From NCBI GenBank assembly GCA_964419335.1, contig CAYQOX010000028.1:1-62698 (forward strand): a stretch of DNA of 62,698 nucleotides, read 5' to 3'. This DNA comes from CAYQOX01 sp964419335. Its GTDB lineage: Bacteria > Hinthialibacterota > Hinthialibacteria > Hinthialibacterales > Hinthialibacteraceae. This document shows, piece by piece, positions 33,218 to 41,662 of the stretch (the first letter of the stretch is position 1; each line of letters begins with the position of its first letter). The notes under the pieces were generated by a model. The model was not told the origin of the DNA, made no database searches, and saw only the letters and a list, made by a program, of their open reading frames with translations. The translations under genes were made by a program, and so were the position numbers.

Positions 33218-34144
33218 ATGAACAATCAAACAGGGGATACCTCATCATCGCTGAAATTCAGCACTTATTGGGAATTATGCCGACCATTTACCCTGCTCGC
33301 TCCCTTTGTGGGATTTTTTGCTTTTGCACTGGTAGGATGGAGCGGGCAGGAGGAACGAGCCTTTAATGAAGTCCTTCCCGCGATCGTCGTGGGGGCCTTA
33401 TCCGCCGCGTTATTAAATGCGGCTTCAAATATTGTTAACCAATATTTCGATTTGGAGATCGACCGCGTCAATAAACCTACCCGCCCTTTGCCTTCGGGGC
33501 GCGTTTCTGTTAAAGAAGCCATGGAGTTTTGCGGGATATTATATATAGGTTCATTTCTCGCCGGCTATTATGTCGGGTGGGATTTCTTTGTTATTGTGCT
33601 ATTTACCGCTTTTGTAACCTACGCTTATTCTGGCCCCCCATTCCGTACCAAGCGGCATTGGTTGCTTTCCAACATAACCATCGCCATTCCCCGGGGATGT
33701 TTGTTAATTGTGGCGGGATGGACAGCCGTACGAAGCGTGTGGGAACTGGAACCATGGATCATCGGAAGTATTTTCGGGCTTTATATACTTGGGGCTGCTT
33801 CTACCAAGGATTTCGCTGATATTGAAGGAGATCGTTTGGGTGGCTGCATCACCATCCCGATCAAGTTCGGGATAGAAACCAGCGCAAAAATCATCTCACC
33901 CTTTTTTGTTTTGCCATTTATAGTGATGTTCCTCGTCACCTGGTTTTCATTATTGACAGGAAATCAACTGTTTCTCCTACTTTTGGCAGCTTTATTGATC
34001 CTGTGGGGAGGCTATGTCGCCTATTTAATTATGCGGCGTCCAACCGAACTGGCCACCGAAGCCAATCATGTTTCTTGGAAACACATGTATCTCATCATGG
34101 TGGTGGGGCAAGTGGGATTTGCAGCCGCTTATCTGGTGGGATAA
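33218..34144 (+). CDS. UbiA-family prenyltransferase
   Basis: This 308-residue membrane protein (about eight or nine hydrophobic helices) has both UbiA aspartate motifs: NQYFDLEIDRVNKPTRPLPSG (Asp78, Asp82) and DFADIEGDRLGG near residue 200. These coordinate Mg and the prenyl diphosphate. The wording of the first motif and the short TIPIKFG stretch after the second resemble the chlorophyll-synthase/digeranylgeranylglyceryl-phosphate-synthase branch as much as quinone UbiA/MenA, so the acceptor is undecided. Isoprenoid precursors come from the MEP pathway (ispD-ispE at 41.7-43.3 kb). An in-frame start at 33218 with AAAGG upstream is plausible. Confidence 0.85.
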   Translation: MNNQTGDTSSSLKFSTYWELCRPFTLLAPFVGFFAFALVGWSGQEERAFNEVLPAIVVGALSAALLNAASNIVNQYFDLEIDRVNKPTRPLPSGRVSVKEAMEFCGILYIGSFLAGYYVGWDFFVIVLFTAFVTYAYSGPPFRTKRHWLLSNITIAIPRGCLLIVAGWTAVRSVWELEPWIIGSIFGLYILGAASTKDFADIEGDRLGGCITIPIKFGIETSAKIISPFFVLPFIVMFLVTWFSLLTGNQLFLLLLAALLILWGGYVAYLIMRRPTELATEANHVSWKHMYLIMVVGQVGFAAAYLVG

Positions 34145-34145
34145 A

Positions 34146-34451
34146 TCACCACTCGGCATCAGGAGGAAAGAGGCTGTGATGGCGCAGCCCCTGACGTTTT
34201 TGTGCCATCCAATCTTGTACGGTTTCGCGCCAAGTTAAGTAGTGCTCGGTCTGTTGATGAACCTTAAAATCCGCTTCTGTATGATAGGCTTCATAAAGAA
34301 AAAAGCGGTTTGTATCCTCTTCAGCTTGTAAAACATCGAAACGCACATTGCCTGGTTCTTGGCGGGTACCCTGGGCATTTTTTAACGTGGCTTCAATAAA
34401 TTCTTGAGTGTGTTCGGGTTTAACATGGACGGTAACACAGACGACATACAT
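34146..34451 (-). CDS. Antibiotic biosynthesis monooxygenase-domain (LsrG-like) protein
   Basis: This 101-residue ABM-fold protein reads MYVVCVTVHVKPEHTQEFIE, then EPGNVRFDVLQAEEDTNRFF and YEAYHTEADFKVHQQTEHY. The RFDVLQ...YEAY...H pattern is that of LsrG/YgiN-type proteins, which act on quinones, autoinducer-2 or similar small molecules without cofactor. No lsr operon is nearby, so an AI-2 role is not implied. It is convergent with the UbiA-type gene, whose stop is one base away. A quinone-related function would fit that neighbour but is inference. Confidence 0.8.
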   Translation of the reverse strand: MYVVCVTVHVKPEHTQEFIEATLKNAQGTRQEPGNVRFDVLQAEEDTNRFFLYEAYHTEADFKVHQQTEHYLTWRETVQDWMAQKRQGLRHHSLFPPDAEW

Positions 34452-34586
34452 ATTGTTCTTCCTTTTCTACGATGCTATTTGGTCTACTCATCCTAACGTT
34501 TTGGCAGGTCTTTTGGGATATTATTTCACATACATCTACTTATTCATACAGGATATAATACTTAAAAAAACAAGAGAGGTGCAGTC

Positions 34587-35054
34587 ATGGAACAAGCCAT
34601 TTTTGCTGCAGGCTGTTTTTGGGGAGTCGAGGCCGCTTTTCGTGAAGTTAAGGGAGTGGGTGCTACCACAGTTGGTTACACCGGCGGGCATACTTCAAAC
34701 CCGAGCTATGAGAAGGTCTGCAGTAAACAAACAGGCCATGCGGAAGCGGTTTTGGTTGAATATGATCCAGAGGTTGTGACGTATGAACAGCTTTTATACG
34801 TATTTTGGGAATGCCATGATCCTACGCAATTAAATCGCCAGGGGCTGGATATTGGGGATCAATACCGTTCGGCTATCTTTTTTCTAACTCCCGAACAAGA
34901 AAAAATTGCCCGGAAAAGCAAAGAAAAACTCCAAAACTCAAACAAATATCATGGTGAGATTGTAACCGAAATCATTCCCGCCAGTGAATTTTATCGTGCC
35001 GAGGAGTATCATCAGCAATATTTGGAGAAGCGAGGCATGGTTCGCTGCCACTAA
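34587..35054 (+). CDS. msrA: Peptide-methionine (S)-S-oxide reductase
   Basis: This 155-residue MsrA has the active-site AAGCFWGVEAAF (Cys10), GYTGGHTSNPSYEKVC and HDPTQLNRQGLDIGDQYRSA. It reduces methionine-S-sulfoxide in damaged proteins. A Cys close to the C-terminus (RCH) may be the resolving residue. It has no signal peptide, so it acts in the cytoplasm. GAGAGGTGCAGTC precedes the ATG. It appears to be a single gene, and no msrB is fused or adjacent. Confidence 0.95.
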   Translation: MEQAIFAAGCFWGVEAAFREVKGVGATTVGYTGGHTSNPSYEKVCSKQTGHAEAVLVEYDPEVVTYEQLLYVFWECHDPTQLNRQGLDIGDQYRSAIFFLTPEQEKIARKSKEKLQNSNKYHGEIVTEIIPASEFYRAEEYHQQYLEKRGMVRCH

Positions 35055-35079
35055 AGCCGATCTATGGATTCTGATTGGG

Positions 35080-36369
35080 TTAAGTTTTTAATTGGAGCAT
35101 GGCTTTTTGGGTGGCCATTTTTTTCGCCTCGATCCCTTCTTTACCCAGCAACTTAACTCGCTCAGGATCACTCATGATGCGGTCAATTTTGCATTCGATT
35201 TGTTTCGTGGTGGGATTCATTATGAAATAACCGATGTTCGCCCAATTAATTAAATCCTTCTTGGAGAGTGGAATTGCTTTATATTTATCCCGGAGTTTTT
35301 CAAATGGATCTTCCTGATTACGAGTCAGTTGTTCTCCACGCTCATAATAGGCGTCCAAGAATTGATCGAGAGTGAGAGGGAAGCCTCCCAGCATAATCAT
35401 ATAGCGAACACATGCGCAAATTAATTCATTCTCACGCCGGGTGCAATCTTCGCAATAGAGATAATGGAGTTGGCCTTTGTTGTGATTCCGCAAAGTAGGT
35501 TGATCGGGAGTGAAACTCTTATGACAGCGAGTGCAATTTACAGAATCACCATAATTCAATCGGCCATAGAGGGAGAGAGAACTGCGTTGTTTGCTATCCG
35601 ATGAAGTTTGCGCCTCAGATTGCTGGAAGATTCCGTTGGTTGATGTTTGTTGGTTGCCTTCATAAACCCAAGCCGTCCCATCACAAAAACCTAGATCTTT
35701 GAGACCTTTGAGGCGGATCAGATCTTGGCCAGTTAATTGGGTCTCTTTGGCATAAAGGACTTTTCCGTTTTTCGTTTGGATATCGCGGGAAAGAGTTGAG
35801 TTGACTGGGATTTCATCAAAGTGGTAGCGCATTTCAACACCATCGATGGATCGCTCTTTGAGTTGTTTTATGCTGGAGGGATCATCTTTAAGTAAGTTGG
35901 CTACCGGCGAATCTATATCGATTCGTTTATAAAAGCGTGGGGATTTTAACCACTCCGGTGGCGACTTCTGGGAAGAGAACCATTGAGAAAAGATTTCAAT
36001 AAGCCCCTTTTTTTGCGGAGGTTTGGGAATAATACCGTTGATATCCATTTCATTTGCGGTTGTGAGGAGTTGTGGATCGTCGTATTCAGAAAGTAAAAAA
36101 ACCGGCAGTTCCCGTGGAGTATGTGGAAGCCCTACTCGGATAGAACGCAGTAGCTGAAGTCCGTTCATATCCGGCATTTTGAAATCGGTAATCACCCCAT
36201 CGATCTGTTTACTTTCATCTTCCAAGTTCGAAAGGGCCTCTTTTCCTGAAGCTGCGTAGTAAATGGTTTTGCACCCCAGACTTTTCAACAGGCTAAATGT
36301 ACTTAAGCGGGATATGCGTTCATCATCAACGACAAGGAAAGAATGGCTCGAAAGATTGAATTGTTTCAT
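35080..36369 (-). CDS. Response regulator with a Cys-rich output region
   Basis: This 429-residue protein has an N-terminal receiver domain (about 10-125) with acidic Asp15-Asp16, phosphoacceptor Asp62 (VITDFKMPDMNG) and Lys116 (IIPKP). Residues about 185-230 (MRYHFDEIPVNSTLSRDI...LYAKETQLTG..LIRLKGL) match the short beta-rich segment found beside HD-GYP and similar response-regulator outputs. Then comes a zinc-binding-like part with CTRCHKSF and YCEDCTRR...ICAC (about 278-325), and a helical C-terminus. No DNA-binding, GGDEF or HD-GYP domain is seen. No histidine kinase is adjacent. A palindrome 41 bases upstream may be an operator. Confidence 0.75.
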   Translation of the reverse strand: MKQFNLSSHSFLVVDDERISRLSTFSLLKSLGCKTIYYAASGKEALSNLEDESKQIDGVITDFKMPDMNGLQLLRSIRVGLPHTPRELPVFLLSEYDDPQLLTTANEMDINGIIPKPPQKKGLIEIFSQWFSSQKSPPEWLKSPRFYKRIDIDSPVANLLKDDPSSIKQLKERSIDGVEMRYHFDEIPVNSTLSRDIQTKNGKVLYAKETQLTGQDLIRLKGLKDLGFCDGTAWVYEGNQQTSTNGIFQQSEAQTSSDSKQRSSLSLYGRLNYGDSVNCTRCHKSFTPDQPTLRNHNKGQLHYLYCEDCTRRENELICACVRYMIMLGGFPLTLDQFLDAYYERGEQLTRNQEDPFEKLRDKYKAIPLSKKDLINWANIGYFIMNPTTKQIECKIDRIMSDPERVKLLGKEGIEAKKMATQKAMLQLKT

Positions 36370-36845
36370 AACTCACGCTTCATTCCTGGGTATTGATTTG
36401 GGTATAAGTAGCTAATTTTTCAGGAATTAGCTTCTATATTTAGGTTATTTTATAAAAATTTAGCAAAAATGCGAGGGGAATTTAGGACGAAAACTTATTG
36501 GCAAGAATTTCTAGGAAAAATGGTCTTGCTTAAGAGAGTGAATTGGTTAAAAATTTATAATAACTAGTGGATGCTCCTTTTCGAAAGTTGAACAGACGGT
36601 TATGATTAAATTAGATCTGAAGGATATGGGGGCTGGAGTGGGGCTTAGAGATTCCCTTTAATATTGTTATGCTCGCTGTGTTTTATCCGTTAAGTATTCA
36701 GGTAGCTTTCCATATTTTTATAAAGAAATTAGAATTAAAAGTATAAATGAATCTTGAAGAGAAGAATGGAACCCCTTCTGATTCATTTTAGCTCAATAGT
36801 GGAACATATTAAAACAAACTTAATTAATTAGGAGGACAAAAAGAA
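36370..36845. promoter_or_regulatory. 476-base AT-rich region between the response regulator and gap
   Basis: No gene was found. A perfect inverted repeat AGCTAATT-N7-AATTAGCT at 36410-36432 lies 41-63 bases upstream of the response-regulator start and is a candidate operator. The gap promoter must lie nearer 36846, but no single -35/-10 pair stands out. GGAGG precedes the gap start. Confidence 0.45.
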
Positions 36846-37841
36846 ATGGCTGTGAAAATAGGAATTAATGGATTTGGACGTATTGGACGTCTGGTCGCAC
36901 GCGCTGCCCTGCGGGATGGAAGTGTCGAAATCGCGGGAATCAATGATATTACGGATGCAAATACGCTGGCGCATTTGTTTAAGTATGATTCTGTCCATGG
37001 TCCATATGAAGGTTCGGTAAGTGTAGACGGAGATGCTTTAAACATTGATGGAAAAAAAATCCCGGTTTGCGCAGAAAAGGATCCCAGTAAATTGCCTTGG
37101 GGAGAAGTGGGCGCAGAAATAGTAGTGGAATCTACCGGCCTTTTCACCGATCGAGAAAAAGCCGCCCAACATTTAAAAGCCGGTGCAAAGAAAGTCATTA
37201 TCAGTGCCCCTTCCAAAGATGCGGAATGGACGGTGGTCATGGGAGTGAATGAGAATGACTATGATCCATCCAAACATGAAATTATGTCCAATGCTTCCTG
37301 CACCACCAACTGCCTTGCACCTGTATGTAAAGTATTGCATGATAACTTCAACATTCAACGTGGTTTAATGACAACCATTCACTCTTATACAAACGACCAA
37401 CGGATTTTGGATCTGCCCCATAAAGATTTGCGTCGTGCCCGTGCAGCGGCATTGAACATGATACCAACGAAAACAGGGGCTGCAGCAGCGATCGGCTTAG
37501 TGATGCCGGATCTAAACGGGAAAATGGATGGTTTCGCGATGCGGGTGCCCACTCCTAACGTTTCGGTTGTAGACCTAACCGCCGAGGTAAAAAAATCGAC
37601 CACCCCGGATGCAATCAATGCCGCGATCAAATCAGCCGCTGAAGGTCCTTTGAAAGGTATCCTGCATTATTGTGATGAACCATTGGTTTCCGGCGATTTC
37701 AACGGAACGACTTATTCTTCGATTTTTGACGCCGGCTTTACCCGGGTGATTGAGGGCAACTTTGTTAAGGTTTTGTCCTGGTATGATAATGAATATGGTT
37801 TTTCCTGCCGTGTGATCGACTTGGTTAAAAAGATTGCCTAA
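36846..37841 (+). CDS. gap: Glyceraldehyde-3-phosphate dehydrogenase, type I
   Basis: This 331-residue glycolytic enzyme has GINGFGRIGR (6-15), the catalytic Cys152 in SNASCTTNCLAP and His179 in TTIHSYTNDQ. Asp34 (GINDITD) indicates NAD preference. TAGGAGG sits 11 bases before the start. It is followed by pgk after 124 bases containing a long perfect hairpin, so gap-pgk-secG probably form one transcription unit with possible RNA processing between gap and pgk. Confidence 0.97.
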   Translation: MAVKIGINGFGRIGRLVARAALRDGSVEIAGINDITDANTLAHLFKYDSVHGPYEGSVSVDGDALNIDGKKIPVCAEKDPSKLPWGEVGAEIVVESTGLFTDREKAAQHLKAGAKKVIISAPSKDAEWTVVMGVNENDYDPSKHEIMSNASCTTNCLAPVCKVLHDNFNIQRGLMTTIHSYTNDQRILDLPHKDLRRARAAALNMIPTKTGAAAAIGLVMPDLNGKMDGFAMRVPTPNVSVVDLTAEVKKSTTPDAINAAIKSAAEGPLKGILHYCDEPLVSGDFNGTTYSSIFDAGFTRVIEGNFVKVLSWYDNEYGFSCRVIDLVKKIA

Positions 37842-37896
37842 TTGGTGGTCTTACTCAATTCGATTAGGGGATAATTTCCCGCTATAAAACTCAATC

Positions 37897-37925
37897 GTGA
37901 TGGCGTGGGAATCCCACGCCATCAC
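37897..37925. promoter_or_regulatory. Perfect 29-base palindrome between gap and pgk
   Basis: Arms GTGATGGCGTGGGA and TCCCACGCCATCAC are separated by a single A, 41 bases before the pgk start. There is no T-run, so it is not a standard terminator. It could be an RNA processing or stabilising element, an attenuator, or a repressor site. Confidence 0.7.
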
Positions 37926-37965
37926 CTTCACGTTTAAATCACTCCCAGATTGACGAGGTTACGCC

Positions 37966-39159
37966 ATGAATATGAATAAAAAAAGCATTGAGGATATTGA
38001 TCCGAAAGGAAAACGCATACTCGTACGTGTGGATTTCAATGTCCCGCTGGATGACAACAAAAATGTGACTGATGATACCCGCATTCGTTCCGCCTTACCG
38101 ACCATCCAATATCTCACCGAACGGGGCGGCCGGGTGATTTTAATGTCACACTTGGGGCGCCCTAAAGGACAGGTGAAGGAAGAGTTTCGCTTGGAACCCG
38201 CGGGCAAACGTCTGGCCGAGCTTCTGGGAAAACCGGTTACCACTTTGAAAGATTGTATCGGTGCTGAAGTGGAACAAGCGGTGAACCGCATGCAAGATGG
38301 CGATGTAGTTCTATTGGAAAATTTGCGATTTCACCCAGAAGAAGAAAAGAACGATGCGGAATTTTGTAAAAAATTAGCCGCCTTGGGCGATCTCTACGTA
38401 AACGACGCTTTCGGCACGGCTCATCGAGCCCATGCTTCGACCGAGGGTGTGACTCGTCATTTTGAAACCTGCGTTGCCGGATATTTAATGCGCAAAGAGA
38501 TCGACTATCTCGTAGGCGCATTGGAGTCTCCTGAACGCCCCTTTGTGGCCATTTTAGGCGGTTTGAAAATATCCGGCAAAATCGATGTCATTGAGAACCT
38601 ACTTGATAAAGTCGATTGCATCCTTATCGGCGGGGCTATGGCTTATACCTTGTTGAAAGTAAAAGGGGTGGAGGTAGGCGATTCTATCGTGGAAGAAGAA
38701 AAACTCGATGTAGCGAAAAAAGTTTTATCCTCGGTTGAAAGTAAGGGGATTAAGTTTTTGCTGCCTCAGGACCATAAAGCAGCAACGGAAGTGAAAGAAG
38801 GGGTGGAACCTCAAACCGTTTCTGAACCCACCATTCCTGCGGGCTTGAAAGGTGTCGATATAGGTCCAGCCACGGTTGAAGCGTTTAAGCGAGAAATCGC
38901 CAATGCAAAAACCATTGTTTGGAATGGTCCGATGGGAGTCTTTGAACTTCCAGCCTTTGCCCAAGGGACGATGGAGATTGCAAAAGCCGTAGCCGACTCA
39001 TCCGGAGTCTCAATTGTTGGTGGAGGGGATTCTGTTTCGGCTGTTGCCAAGGCGGGTGTGAGCGATAAAATAACACACATAAGTACCGGTGGAGGTGCTT
39101 CTTTAGAATTATTGGAAGGCAAAGATCTTCCCGGATTGGTTGCGCTAACAGATAAATAG
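37966..39159 (+). CDS. pgk: Phosphoglycerate kinase
   Basis: This 397-residue protein has RVDFNVPLDD, VILMSHLGRPKG, the substrate-binding LLENLRFHPEEE, and the ATP-binding GPMGVFE and GGGDSVSAV segments. It makes ATP from 1,3-bisphosphoglycerate in glycolysis. It lies downstream of gap and upstream of secG (56 bases). Length is normal for bacteria. The first Met is used; a second Met two codons on is equally possible. Confidence 0.97.
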   Translation: MNMNKKSIEDIDPKGKRILVRVDFNVPLDDNKNVTDDTRIRSALPTIQYLTERGGRVILMSHLGRPKGQVKEEFRLEPAGKRLAELLGKPVTTLKDCIGAEVEQAVNRMQDGDVVLLENLRFHPEEEKNDAEFCKKLAALGDLYVNDAFGTAHRAHASTEGVTRHFETCVAGYLMRKEIDYLVGALESPERPFVAILGGLKISGKIDVIENLLDKVDCILIGGAMAYTLLKVKGVEVGDSIVEEEKLDVAKKVLSSVESKGIKFLLPQDHKAATEVKEGVEPQTVSEPTIPAGLKGVDIGPATVEAFKREIANAKTIVWNGPMGVFELPAFAQGTMEIAKAVADSSGVSIVGGGDSVSAVAKAGVSDKITHISTGGGASLELLEGKDLPGLVALTDK

Positions 39160-39215
39160 TTTATAATTGCGTGAAGAGGCATGATCATAGAAAATTTCGC
39201 AGTTAGGAGCGGAAG

Positions 39216-39629
39216 ATGTTTTATTATTTCTTGAGCTTTATTCATCTACTTCTTTGTGTGGGATTGGTCTTTTTCGTCCTATTACAATCCAACAAAGGAT
39301 TAGGGCTCTCAGGTGCTTTTGGATCCTTCGGAGGAAGTGACAGCGTTTTTTCGACTTCAAGTTCGTTAAATGTTTTAGTGAAAATAACGATTGTATTGTC
39401 TGTTCTTTTTGTTTTTACTAGTATCACATTAACCGTGGTGCAACCGCCTAATTCTACCGGGAGTGTTGTCGAGGAAAATGTAGGGGCAACCAATCAATCC
39501 TTACAAGAATTAATTGAGCAAGGACAAGCACAAGAGGGACAAGCCCAAGGTCAAGGTCAAGAAGGTGGGGCTTTGCCTCAAGAGGGTGAACCCGGAGAGG
39601 CTCCTGTAGCTCCCATGGAAGGCAACTAA
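39216..39629 (+). CDS. secG: Preprotein translocase subunit SecG
   Basis: This 137-residue protein has two membrane helices (about 5-22 and 50-72) around the conserved loop LLQSNKGLGLSGAFGS...FSTSSS. It assists SecYE in protein export. The C-terminal 50 residues form a Gln/Gly/Glu-rich tail with repeated AQGQ/AQEGQ units, longer than in most SecG proteins and probably disordered. It follows pgk, a common bacterial arrangement (gap-pgk-tpi-secG); tpi is missing here. A terminator follows. Confidence 0.92.
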   Translation: MFYYFLSFIHLLLCVGLVFFVLLQSNKGLGLSGAFGSFGGSDSVFSTSSSLNVLVKITIVLSVLFVFTSITLTVVQPPNSTGSVVEENVGATNQSLQELIEQGQAQEGQAQGQGQEGGALPQEGEPGEAPVAPMEGN

Positions 39630-39661
39630 TCCTACTCACGCTACTCAATAGTATACAACCG

Positions 39662-39692
39662 ACCCGGTGTCTTTTGGTGCCGGGTTGTTTTT
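39662..39692 (+). terminator. Terminator after secG
   Basis: Arms ACCCGG (39662-39667) and CCGGGT (39680-39685) are followed by TGTTTTTTG. Confidence 0.75.
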
Positions 39693-39834
39693 TGCGAATC
39701 TCCCCCTTGCCGAAAGGTGGATTTTCTAGTTAAATATATTCTTGTCCTCTGCAATTTATTCCATATTTGCAGTAAGAACCTATTCCTGCGCCTTTTCGAG
39801 TAATGGGCGCCACAAGACCATAGGAGGTTTGTTT

Positions 39835-40452
39835 ATGGCATCATCGCTGTACGAAATACTTTACATCATTGATTCCTCGTTGCCTGAAGCCGATGTAAAG
39901 GCACTCGAAAATGAAGTGAAATCGGCCATCCAAAGTCGTGGTGGAGAAATCAAAAAAGAAAGTCAATGGGGCGAACGTAAACTCGCTTACGAAATCCGCA
40001 AAAAGACACATGGTTATTATTTCAACTATGAATTTAAAGCGGAGGAAAACGTACCGACTGAAGTGAGAGAGCTCATCCAAACGAGGAGCGCTATTCTTCG
40101 TCATTTGATGATTAAAGTGCCCAAAGCCAAGTTGCTTCAAGAAAAACAAGAAGAAGAAAAGAAGCGAAAAGAATTAGAAGCAGCCCAACGAGAGCGGGAA
40201 AAAGTCTTAGCCGCTCAAAAGGCCCAAGAGGAGAAAGAAGCTGAAGAAGCGGCAGCGGAAGCAGCCGTAAGTACTGAAGTTTCTACTCCTGACGAAGAAG
40301 GTGAAGCCTCTACAAGTAGTGATGCGACACCGAAAGAAGAACCTGTGAGGACTGAAGAATCCGTATCTGCCCCGGCAGAGCCGATCCCGGAATCGACGAG
40401 TGAAACCGAAAAAACAGAATCGGAAGAATCCGAAGAACCACGTAATGAGTGA
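39835..40452 (+). CDS. rpsF: Ribosomal protein bS6 with long acidic C-terminal extension
   Basis: The first 100 residues (MASSLYEILYIIDSSLPEAD, WGERKLAYEI, GYYFNYEF, ILRHLMIKVP) are a normal S6. The remaining ~105 residues are rich in Glu, Ala, Ser, Thr and Pro, with a KKRKELEAAQREREK helix first, roughly doubling the usual length. The frame opens at 39742, but the ATG at 39835 follows TAGGAGG and matches the S6 start. It heads the rpsF-ssb-rpsR-rpsT group (6-base spacing to ssb). The tail is probably disordered and its function is unknown. Confidence 0.95.
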   Translation: MASSLYEILYIIDSSLPEADVKALENEVKSAIQSRGGEIKKESQWGERKLAYEIRKKTHGYYFNYEFKAEENVPTEVRELIQTRSAILRHLMIKVPKAKLLQEKQEEEKKRKELEAAQREREKVLAAQKAQEEKEAEEAAAEAAVSTEVSTPDEEGEASTSSDATPKEEPVRTEESVSAPAEPIPESTSETEKTESEESEEPRNE

Positions 40453-40458
40453 ATTCGC

Positions 40459-40899
40459 ATGATAAATCGAATCATTTTAGTAGGCCGCATGGTCGCTGAT
40501 CCCGAGATCCGTTATACCCAGAATGGAATTCCTGTTGTTAATTTCAGTATTGCCGTGGAGCGGAATTTTAAAAACGCAAACGGTGAGCGAGAAACGGATT
40601 TTATCAATATCGTAGCCTGGCGAAAATTGGCAGAATTAATTAATGAATACTGCCGCAAAGGATATATGGTAGGAGTAGATGGCTGGCTCCAGATGCGCCG
40701 TTACCAAACCTCGGGAGGAGAAAATCGCACGGTTTATGAAGTGCAGGCGGATAATGTGCAATTTCTGGATCGTGGTGGCAAAGGCGGAGGCCAAGGAAAT
40801 TACGCTACACCACCCCCAAGTGATCAGGATGCTCCTCCAACGCCTTCTAACTTTTCACCTGAGGAAGAGTCGGGGAGCGATCCAAGTTTACCTTTTTGA
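40459..40899 (+). CDS. ssb: Single-stranded DNA-binding protein
   Basis: This 146-residue OB-fold protein reads MINRIILVGRMVADPEIRYT, GIPVVNFSIAVER and FINIVAWRKLAELINEYCRKG. The C-terminus SGSDPSLPF is the acidic, Phe-ending tip that recruits replication and repair proteins (D-x-P-F type). It lies between rpsF and rpsR, as in most bacteria. Confidence 0.96.
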   Translation: MINRIILVGRMVADPEIRYTQNGIPVVNFSIAVERNFKNANGERETDFINIVAWRKLAELINEYCRKGYMVGVDGWLQMRRYQTSGGENRTVYEVQADNVQFLDRGGKGGGQGNYATPPPSDQDAPPTPSNFSPEEESGSDPSLPF

Positions 40900-40925
40900 G
40901 AAATAAAAAGAGGAGTAAAGATAAA

Positions 40926-41279
40926 ATGACTGCTGATACACATAATACCACGACCCAAAGGACAGATACACGAACTCCATCAAGCCGCCCGGCTCCAAGT
41001 TCACGAGGCCATCAAGGTCGACCCCAACAAGGAGCGGGAGCCCAAAGACGCCGTTTTTCCCGTCGCCGTTTCCCGCGTAGGAAGGTCTGTCGTTTTTGCC
41101 AGGAGAAAGTCCAATATATCGATTTTAAAAACTATCGTCTTTTACGTGACTTTCTAACAGAACGTGGAAAAATCATGCCACGTCGTATTACTGGAAACTG
41201 TGCAAAACATCAGCGTGCCTTAACGACGGCGATCAAACGAGCGAGAAATGTTGCCCTTATCGCTTTCACCCATCGTTAA
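40926..41279 (+). CDS. rpsR: Ribosomal protein bS18
   Basis: This 117-residue protein has its conserved core from about 55: KVCRFCQEKVQYIDFKNYRL, then RGKIMPRRITGNCAKHQR. The Cys-x2-Cys..Cys-x2-His set marks a zinc-binding (C+) S18. The first ~50 residues are an Arg/Ser/Thr/Gln-rich extension that ordinary S18 lacks. The frame opens at 40896, but the ATG at 40926 follows GAGGAG. rplI (bL9), which usually follows, is absent and rpsT comes next. Confidence 0.94.
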   Translation: MTADTHNTTTQRTDTRTPSSRPAPSSRGHQGRPQQGAGAQRRRFSRRRFPRRKVCRFCQEKVQYIDFKNYRLLRDFLTERGKIMPRRITGNCAKHQRALTTAIKRARNVALIAFTHR

Positions 41280-41312
41280 AATTCGGTAGTAAAGTAGAGG
41301 AGAGATTCAATT

Positions 41313-41585
41313 ATGCCAAACCATAAATCAACAGAAAAAATGTTGCGCAAGGATGCCAAGCGCTACAAGCATAACATGCAAATTCGTTCGAAAGTCCGTA
41401 CTTTAATTAAAAATGTGCGTCTCGCAGTGGCCGAAAAGAATCCTGAAGCTGCTCGTGAAAACCTTCGGCGTGCTGTTTCTCAAATAGACACGGCTGCTAA
41501 AAAACACATTATTCATCCCCGTAATGCTTCACGACGAAAATCACGTTTGATGAAGATGGTGGATTCGATGAATCCTGAAGCGTAG
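41313..41585 (+). CDS. rpsT: Ribosomal protein bS20
   Basis: This 90-residue basic, helical protein reads MPNHKSTEKMLRKDAKRYKH, then MQIRSKVRTLIKNVR, KKHIIHPRNASRRKSRLMK. It binds 16S rRNA early in assembly of the small subunit. It follows rpsR by 33 bases, with GAGGAGAG upstream of the start; a terminator follows. Confidence 0.96.
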   Translation: MPNHKSTEKMLRKDAKRYKHNMQIRSKVRTLIKNVRLAVAEKNPEAARENLRRAVSQIDTAAKKHIIHPRNASRRKSRLMKMVDSMNPEA

Positions 41586-41607
41586 TTTTATTTAAAAGGA
41601 AGAAACA

Positions 41608-41645
41608 AGCCCCGTGTTGATGAACGATGCGCGGGGCTATTTTTC
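41608..41645 (+). terminator. Terminator after rpsT
   Basis: Arms AGCCCCG (41608-41614) and CGGGGCT (41632-41638) are followed by ATTTTTC. It ends the ribosomal-protein transcript 18 bases before ispD. Confidence 0.8.
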
Positions 41646-41662
41646 ATTTATGCGAGAATATT

